Position numbers and translations under genes: made by a program | In this document: positions 51,801 through 60,800 of the stretch, one piece after another | Layout of the letters: the number at the start of each line of letters is the position of its first letter | How positions within the stretch are numbered: the stretch's first letter is position 1 | Assembly: GCA_936450465.1 (NCBI GenBank) | Contig: OW388296.1 | Coordinates: 36,046,586 to 36,110,585 of the forward strand | Length of the DNA: 64,000 nucleotides | Direction: 5' to 3' | Source: Gibbula magus | Taxonomy: Eukaryota; Mollusca; Gastropoda; Trochida; Trochidae | The notes under the pieces: generated by a model | Databases searched by the model: none | What the model was told of the DNA's origin: nothing | The model's input: the letters and a program-made list of their open reading frames with translations, nothing else

Positions 51801-54800
51801 TTGTCACTGAAGTAGAATATAAGTAAATATTTTTTTATTGCAATTTTCCTTCTCTGTCATCTGCATGCCTTTATCACGGAGAAAGAATTTATTTGAACCT
51901 AAAAAGGTGTTAGATTTATTAACTTTCATGCTGAATGTTGCATGGGTACTGATTATTTTTGGGGACATTCATGTATGGCCATATTGTATCACGAAACATA
52001 GTAGTTCGCACTGTATTCATAATCTAAAACCTCAAAGGCAAACAAAATGTAAGAGTGACATGCTGGTACGTAGTTGAAAGGTATTAATTTCGAGTACTCG
52101 AGTCCGAGTCGAGTCCAACCCCTGGAGTACTCGAGTCCATTTTTTTGGACCCGTGGAAGCCCTAGTTACCTCAACGCCTTTCTTCGCCAAGTTCATGCCC
52201 CGAGACAGGTTTTGGCTTCTTATAACCTACCTACATTTGTCTGACAAGAAGATGCCGGGCCATAACACCCCGAACATTTCACCAATAAATAAACTGGGAC
52301 ACTTGTATAACCGGATAGTTCACCGTTTTTCAAGAGTGTATAAACCGCATCAGAACATTTCAGTCGACGAGGGCATGGTGCCCTGGAAAGGTAACTTATC
52401 TTTCAAAGTTTATCCTTCCGACAAGCCTAAGAAGTATGGGATAAAGGCTTTCATGTTGTGTGACTCGCACAACGGATACGTTTGCAAGTTCAAACTCTGC
52501 AGTGGAAAAGCGAATGAACCTGTTTCTGAAGGTGGCAAAACTTATGATGTAGTCATGGACATGGTGAACGACTATGTTGGACAGGGGCATCACATCTTTA
52601 TGGACAACTATTATTCGTCCACAAATCTGTACATAAATTTGTGGAAGCGCGGAATTGGTGCCACAGGGACGTTGAGAGCCAATCGAAAGGTCCTTCCTGA
52701 TTCTGTCAAGAAGGCTACAAAGAAACCAAAGCAAGGGGACATGACAGTTTCTCACAACCATGACCTACTCGTTGTTCGCTATGAAGATAGAAAATCAGTC
52801 CTTCTCATGTCTACTGTTGAAGATACACAACTTGAACAAACAGGGAAGAAGAACCGAGCAACAGGGGAACCAGTTCTCAAGCCGCGCATTGTAACAGCGT
52901 ACAACAAGTACATGGGAGGTGTTGATAGGGCCGACCAGATGTTGTCGTACACGCCGTTCTGAGTGAAGACCCTGAAGTGGTGGAAACGGGTTTGATTTCA
53001 CATTCTCAACGTTGCCTTGTTGAACTCTTATATCATTTATAAAGAATATAGCCAAGATAAACCTCTAAAAACAAGTCGGGAATACAGGAAGGCTTTGGCG
53101 CAACACATAGTAACATTTGCGGACCTGGAACAAGTTCCATCGCTGTGCAGACGTCCTCATGGCCGGCCGAGCACTAGCGAAGAGAGTGTCATTCGTCTTC
53201 ATGGACGTCACTTTCCGACGAAGATTCAGGGTGTCAGAAGGAAGAAAAATATCACAAGGATGTGTGTGGTATGCTCTAAGGCAAAACGCGCGGTCCTCGC
53301 AAAACAGATAGAAGAAGGCAATGCGCCAGCAAGGAAGAGAAAACGAGTAGGCAGAGAGTGTTCTTATGAATGTACAGATTGTAATGTTGCTCTGTGCGCC
53401 GCACCCTGTTTCAAACTGTATCACACCGCCACTGACTACACCAGGGCTTACATCACTGCCACGGAAAAAGAAAAAAATGAAGAAGGGAATGAAGAAGTGG
53501 AAAATTGAAAGTAAAGATCTTGTTAGGTCCCTACAGTTGTTCTGCGCACTACCGCAGGTAAATATGTGTGTATATTTGTACATAAATGCAATGTAATTTT
53601 ATTGTAATATATGTTATTTGCAAATAAAATATTTTTTATTTTGCCAAAGAGACAGAGAAAGTGAATGCGAGCTTTCATTGGAAGTTCAGCCAGAACAGCA
53701 TAAAAAATATCACCCATAAATGCTGAACCGGGTTTCTAATTTAATAAAATAGGAAAGATTTGGCTTTGATTCCATATAAAATTTACACATGCGCACAAAA
53801 AACTAAAGTTGCGGCACGTGCCGTTAGATACGCGATACTCAAAAAGTTGCCTCAAAGTACCGAGGGTACCTTCCTTTCATACGCTATAGCTTCCGAACAA
53901 AGTTGCAAAGCGAAAAATAAACATGCGGCAAGTGATGTGCCAGGTGTCGCAAAAAGTTAGTTTTTCAAAATTGAATTCTCTAAGTACTGGGGGTGCCTTC
54001 CTTACGCTCTCCATATATTGTGAACCATTTGACGTATTCCAATAATTCCAATATCATTGTAAAGAGGAATAAATTGTCTTCAAGTACATACGTGTTTCGC
54101 ATGCGCGCGAAAAGTATTTAGGATTTTATAAAGCTGGAAATAAAGACAAACTTTACACTGAGCAACATGTATTGCGTTTGCCGCTGTGCTCATTAGTACC
54201 CATTAGTTCCACGCTCGCTCGACTCTGGCACCCTCGAGGAGGTCTCCAGGGGGTAACGGTACTGTAATAAGCCCAGTCCCGGGGGGACCAAGTGATGCCA
54301 GTAACTTGGTGTGCGTCAGGACGCATTCACTTGGTATTGTCAGGGAAGCAACACTCTCCTTTTGTTGGTTATATTTTCTGAACCATAGGTCGTATTGAAA
54401 TAATTTTTATATCATAGTAAAGAGTAACAAGAGTCATCAGAAGATGACATATCCCACCGGTTCCACAAAATTTGTAAAACACATCTTTTACAGATACTTG
54501 TGTATCTACTACCGTACTTCAGTTAGTGGGTATTACAGAGTTTCAGGAATGTTAAGAGTTTTAGACTTCTGCTCCAGCAGTCAAAATCAACAACAACCAA
54601 CATCCCTCTCATGTTTCTATGGAAACAGAAAAAAATTAATTTTTCAGAAAAAATCTGATAATATCAAAAGGCAAAACTTCAGTCAATGGGTAATACACAT
54701 GCAAAGTTTCAGGAAGATATGATGAACGGTTTTGGAGCTGTGCTCCGGAAACGAACCTGTCTCTGAACAAAGTCCAACTTCAACATGTTTCTATGGAAAC

Positions 54801-57800
54801 GAAAAAAAATAAAATTTTCAGAAATCTGAAAATATCAAAAGGCACCACTTCAGTTAGTGGGTAATACACATGCAAAGTTTCAGGAAGATATGATGAACGG
54901 TTTTGGAGCTGTGCTCCGGAAACGAACCTGTCTCTGAACAAAGTCCAACTTCAACATGTTTCTATGGAAACGAAAAAAAAAAAAAATTTCAGAAATCTGA
55001 AAATATCAAAAGGCACCACTTCAGTTGGTGGGTAATACACATGCAAAGTTTCAGAAAGATATCATGAATGGTTTTCGAGTTCTGCTCCGGAAACGAAATG
55101 ATTACGGACGGACAGACGGACGGGGCGATGACTATATCCCACGGTATTACATACCGGTGGGATAATAAATTGTCTACAAGTACATATAAAATTCGCAATA
55201 TGAGCGCTCAGGAGTTTTGTTTTCATAAAGCTGGAAATAAAGACAAACTTTAGATGACAATAGAACAAGTAATTGTCACCAACGTGACCATGTCCCCCGC
55301 CGCAATTAAGAAATGAGCTAAAAGAATGGACACACAGCTTGTACCGAGTAGTGACATTTACATGTTTGATTCAATTATTGTTATATCGGGCAAAATTTTT
55401 TTAAATGGTCAAAGTCTTGTAGTGACCTTGAAAACGGGGTCAAGGTCACCCAAATCGACTGGTGTCTGCGTATTCCCCAAATGAAGACAGGTACAATATT
55501 TGAAGACTCTAGGTACAGCAGTTCATGAGATATCGTGCTAACAACATTTGACAATCAGTCTTGTAGTGACCTTGAAAATAATTTCAAGGTCAACCAAATC
55601 GACTGGTATCTGGATATTCCTCAAATGAAGACTGATACTAAATTTAAAACCAATAGTTCTAGCGGTTCATGAGGAATCGCACTAACAACATTTTCAAAAC
55701 TGGTCAAAGTCTCGCCCTGACCTTGAAAATGATCTCAAGGTCACCGAAAACTTTTCAGGTATGCGTATTCCCCAGATGAAGACTGGTACCAAGTTTGAAG
55801 ATTCTAGGTTGAGCGGTTCATTAGATATCGCGCTAACAACATTTTCAAAACTGGTCAAAGTCTCACCCTGACGTTGAAAATGAGGTCAAGGTCACCAAAA
55901 ACTTTTCAGGTCTGCATATTCCTCAGATGAAGACTGGTACCAAGTTTGAAGATTCTAGGTTGAGCGGTTCATTAGATATCGCGCTAACAACATTTTCAAA
56001 ACTGGTTAAAGTCTCGCCCTGACGTTGAAAATGAGGTCAAGGTCACCAAAAACTTTTCAGGTCTGCATATTCCTCAGATGAAGACTGGTACCAAGTTTGA
56101 AGATTCTAGGTTGAGCGGTTCATTAGATATCGCGCTAACAAGAAGCGGGACGGACGTACGGACGTACAGAGCTGAATACTATGTCCGACGCTCCGCGCTT
56201 CGCGGCGGCGGGGGACAATTATAACCAAAAGGTCGCATTCTAATAATTTTTATATCATTGTAAAGACAAACATCTGGTCTTCAAGTCCATATATAAATTG
56301 CACTAGCGCGCTCCGAATTTATGATGTTATAAGTCCCGAATTAAAGACAATCTTTAGAAAGTAATAGAAAACAAATGAAACATCGTAGAAAATTCATTCA
56401 TAGTCGCGGGTATGAATTAACCATATGTGTACGGGTGCCGCGACTTGAATTTGTATTTAACGCCTGATATAGTCCGTATTCGCGATGTAGATGCGATTTA
56501 TTTCGTAAAAACGGTACCATAATCACCGCCTGGAATATTCCGCCAGCAGAGATAATTAGTGCCTAAGCCAAAATACTGCAGCGAACTGGAGGGTCTGTAA
56601 TTTCCGCCAGAGGGGTTAAAATGGGTAAAATAGAAATGCGCAACTTGAAGGTTAAAGGTGTCCAGACTACATGTAGAGAACCAACACACAAAGCCATAAA
56701 ATATATCCTGACCCATTCCCTCTACAAGTTAAACCAAACCTCCTCCCAAAACAGCTCTGGGGGACTCTTAGTAGTCCTGCCCCATGACTGTGTGCAAAAT
56801 AAGAGCCACTAATAAATTCTGGTCTAAAGAGTCAGTACTGGCCAGATGGTTTTCAGTGCTCTGTGGAACATATCATTACATAACATGAAGCTTACCATAA
56901 ACCACTGCAATCTTGGTCACCCAGGTCAGCTCATATTACGCAAACCTAAGGACAGTTTGAGTGACTGGCTTAAAATTGGGAAATTGCAAAGGTTTAGAAG
57001 AGTCTGCACCCAATATTACAGCCTTCTAGCTATAGGTCTTTTTGTTCTGGAGAAGAAGATGAACATTGGTTTTTCGGTCATGGCATGTGAGGCCTTTATT
57101 TGGGGCCCCAGGATCACCAAATCTACAATTTACAATCCCCATTGGCTGAAGAGTCTGCACACAATATTACAGCCTTCTATGTATATTTGTTCTGGAGAAG
57201 AAGATGAACATTGGTTTTTAGGCCATGGCCTATGAGACCTTTATTTGCGGCCCCAGGGTCACCAAATCTACAATTTACAATCCCCATTGGCTGAAGAGTC
57301 TGCACACAATATTACAGCCTTCTATGTATATTTGTTCTGGAGAAGAAGATGAACATTGGTTTTTAGGCCATGGCCTATGAGACCTTTATTTGCGGCCCCA
57401 GGGTCACCAAATCTTCAATTAGAATCCCCATTGGCTGAAGAGTTTGCTCACAATAATACAGCCTTCTAGGTCTTTTTGTTCTCGAGAAGAAGATGAAAAT
57501 AGGTTTTTAAGTTATGGCCTGTTACGGACAGACGAATGGATGGACGCCGGGCGCCATGCTATGCCATAAGCCCATCGGGCCTTTAAGGCCTGATGAGCTA
57601 AAAATTCAAAAAACTAATTCTTACCTAAGGACTATGTTTTTGGAAGTACATCTCAACAATTTATTGTCATAATTCAAAGGGTAAACTTTAAAATTTCTAT
57701 TTCCTATATTGTTTGTCAACAAAAGAAACAGGCTGATTGATGAACAACAAGATTAGATGAAGACAAGATTGTGAATCTAAGATTTAAACTTTTTCATAAC

Positions 57801-60800
57801 ACTTTAAATGATCCGATACAATTTCTACTCTGTAAGACATTATTCCCTTCTTTATTCTGAAAAGGAGCAGGTATCAAGTAAGAATACTTATAGACCATCA
57901 ACACAGTGTAAGGTTCCAGATTTCTGACAATTATTGAAGGGGTGAAACTAATGTTATATACAAACAATATGTTATGTTAGTTAACATATATGATTTAAAG
58001 GGGCCATTCTGTCTGCAAAATCCGCCATCTTGGATTTTGTTTATTACGTGAAACGAAAATAGTAACACATATCATGTCATAAAACTAATAAATAATTTGC
58101 CGTTATGCCGTAGCAAACTTTTCCCCACTCGCAGCACCAATGAATGGCTTCAGCTCTCATTGTTTTTATTTTTCAACAAATGTGCGCTTGTCTTTATCAA
58201 GTTGTGAAATATAAATTCATCAAATTATTACCTTTATTAATATCTTTTAACTTGACAGTGTTTTAATAATTTAGTAGTAGAATATTTGTGTAAATGGGGA
58301 TATCCTCTTGAATTTCGTTTCCACAAAAAATACCCCGATAGAACCCTCCTTTTAATGACTGAATTGTTTTTTTTTAATATTTATATTACATTTCAATAAT
58401 ATGTTACCATAATAGATATGTCATATTTAAGAGATGATACCTAATCGACCTAAACTTGTAAATTGACAATTGACTAATTGACACACAGTGTTTGGACAAA
58501 TAGACACACAGTTGTGGAACTAGAAACTCACTGAAGATATATCACTTGTATTTCTTTTTCTTTAATTATTGACTAAAGACACAGAGTGTTTGGACAAATA
58601 GACACACAGTTGTTGACCTAGAAACTCACTGTAGAAACAATATCTGTATTTTCTTTTTTAAACACTAAACAAAAAAGACACATAAGTACCAACGGGGCTT
58701 ACACAAAGCCACATAATGTATCATTCGTGAGAAGGACGGATGGCGGCCAGACGCCATGCCATGCCATAAGCCATCAAGCCTTTCAGGCCAGATGAGCTAA
58801 AAATGACATTTTCTTAGTAGTTTATAATGCAAACATGAAGATACCACTGTTATTATATTGTGCCTACATGTAAAACATGCAGTGTAAGGAAAGGTTTTAT
58901 GTCGACTAAAATTCAAAGTTGCGGCAAACTAAGTACCGTGACACTAAGTACACTGATCAAACATGGGGTCGAAAGTCAAAGCGGAAGTCTGATGAGCTAA
59001 GTGCTGCCGTGGCAGTCCTATACTTATCATTAATATTATTATTAATAAACATGTGATCTTTAGCACTGATGCAAAACGAGGTCAGCTTCGGCTTGCATTA
59101 GGCCCTTTGGCTAGCTTGATTCATATAGCACTGAGAGAGAAGGTTACTATTCTCATTAATATAATATGGTCATATTTCGTTTTATTTTTGTCCTACAGTC
59201 ATAGAAGTAAGTGCATTTGAATCGTCACAACAATATCTATATGATTAAAAGAACAAGATGTGTTTGTTAAACACGGATGCCCCCGGATATACTAAAGTAA
59301 TGGCCAAGGTTAAAGTTTTCTGAATATTGTCCACTGCGGCAAGGTCAAGGTCACAAGGTGAAATATGATGACCTTATCTGAAGGTCTCAACACAAGGTAT
59401 GCACATGCCAAGTACGAAAGTCGTAGCTCTGAGCAATCCAAAGTTATGGCCAAGGTTAACGTTTTCTAAATATTGTCCAATGCGGCAAGGTCAAGGTCAG
59501 AAGGTCAAATATAATGACCTCATCTGAAAGGTCTCATCACAAGGTATGCACATGCCAAGTATGAAAGCCGTAGCTCTGAGCAATCTAAAGTTATGGCCAA
59601 GGTTAAACTTTACTGAAGATGTCAACTGCGGCAAGGTCAAGGTCAAGGTCACAAGGTCAAATATGATGACCTCATGTGAAGGTCTCATCACAAGGTATGC
59701 ACATGCCAAGTATGAAAGCCCTAGCTCTGAGCAATCCAAAGTTGTGGCCATGGTTAAAGTTTTTGTGGACAAACACACAGACGGACGGACGGACGGACAG
59801 ACAGACAGACGGACAGGTGAAAAACAATATACCCCCCGGACTCTCAGATTCGGGGGCATAATAAAAATAGAGCCACTGGCTCTGTAGCTCATCAGTCTAT
59901 ATATACATTAAATAATTCAAAATGTCAACTTCTAGGTGAGAGGTAGAACAAATAGGAAGCACTTTAAATGGAGAAGATGAAATAGGTCTTAATAAGGTAC
60001 TTGCCCCTCTGATCAATCTTATAGGCCAGAGATAAAATCCCCTACAAACAACATCCCCCGCCAGACATAAAAAATCAGAACACATGCCAAATTTGGTAAC
60101 CCTATCTTAAAAGTTTCTGAGAAAAGCTGTCCCCTTTATCTCGGACGGACGGACACACAGACAGAGGGACGGACGGAGCCCAAACCTATATCTCCCTTCC
60201 ACTTCGTGGCGGGGGATAATAAAGACACACTTGAAAATTTAATTCATCACTGTTGTTTCCTTTAAATTACCTCCCTTTGAAGAGCACATAAAATCTTACG
60301 ATGAAAACAGCTTTTCAGGTCATGACTTCTGTGATCTATATTTGGGGTTGCAGGATCATGAAATCTTCAATTTAGAATCTTCATTGGCCAAGGAGTCTGC
60401 ACACAACTTTTCAGCTCTCTAAAACTTTTGGAACGGGAGAAGAAGATGAAAATAGTTTTTTTCGGTTGTGACCCCTGTGACCCCATTTGAGGTCACGGGG
60501 TCACGAAATCTACAATTTAGAATCCCCATTAGCCAAGGAGTCTGCACACAATTGTCCAGCCCTCTAAACCATTTAGAACTGGAGAAGAAGATGAAAATAG
60601 GTTTTTGGGGTTGTGACCCCTGTGACCCCAATGAACATTTTACTATAGCCCTCAACACTGAGAAAACCAACACCCCCCCTCCTCTCTCCCTTACCGGTGA
60701 TGTTTGATTAGAAGAATCAAAGTGACACAACACACCATGAAACACGGAAGCCCCACCCCCCATGACCCATAATTAATTTTCTAAGATTTTGTCCGTTTCA

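Noticed and set aside
52396..53583. Antisense frames of 121, 86 and 172 codons
   Set aside because: They are shadows of the piggyBac transposase on the plus strand, which has clear catalytic motifs.
59497..59892. 131-codon minus frame, with a relative at 32325-32537
   Set aside because: It is the family B core read backwards. Similarity between the two copies is repeat homology.
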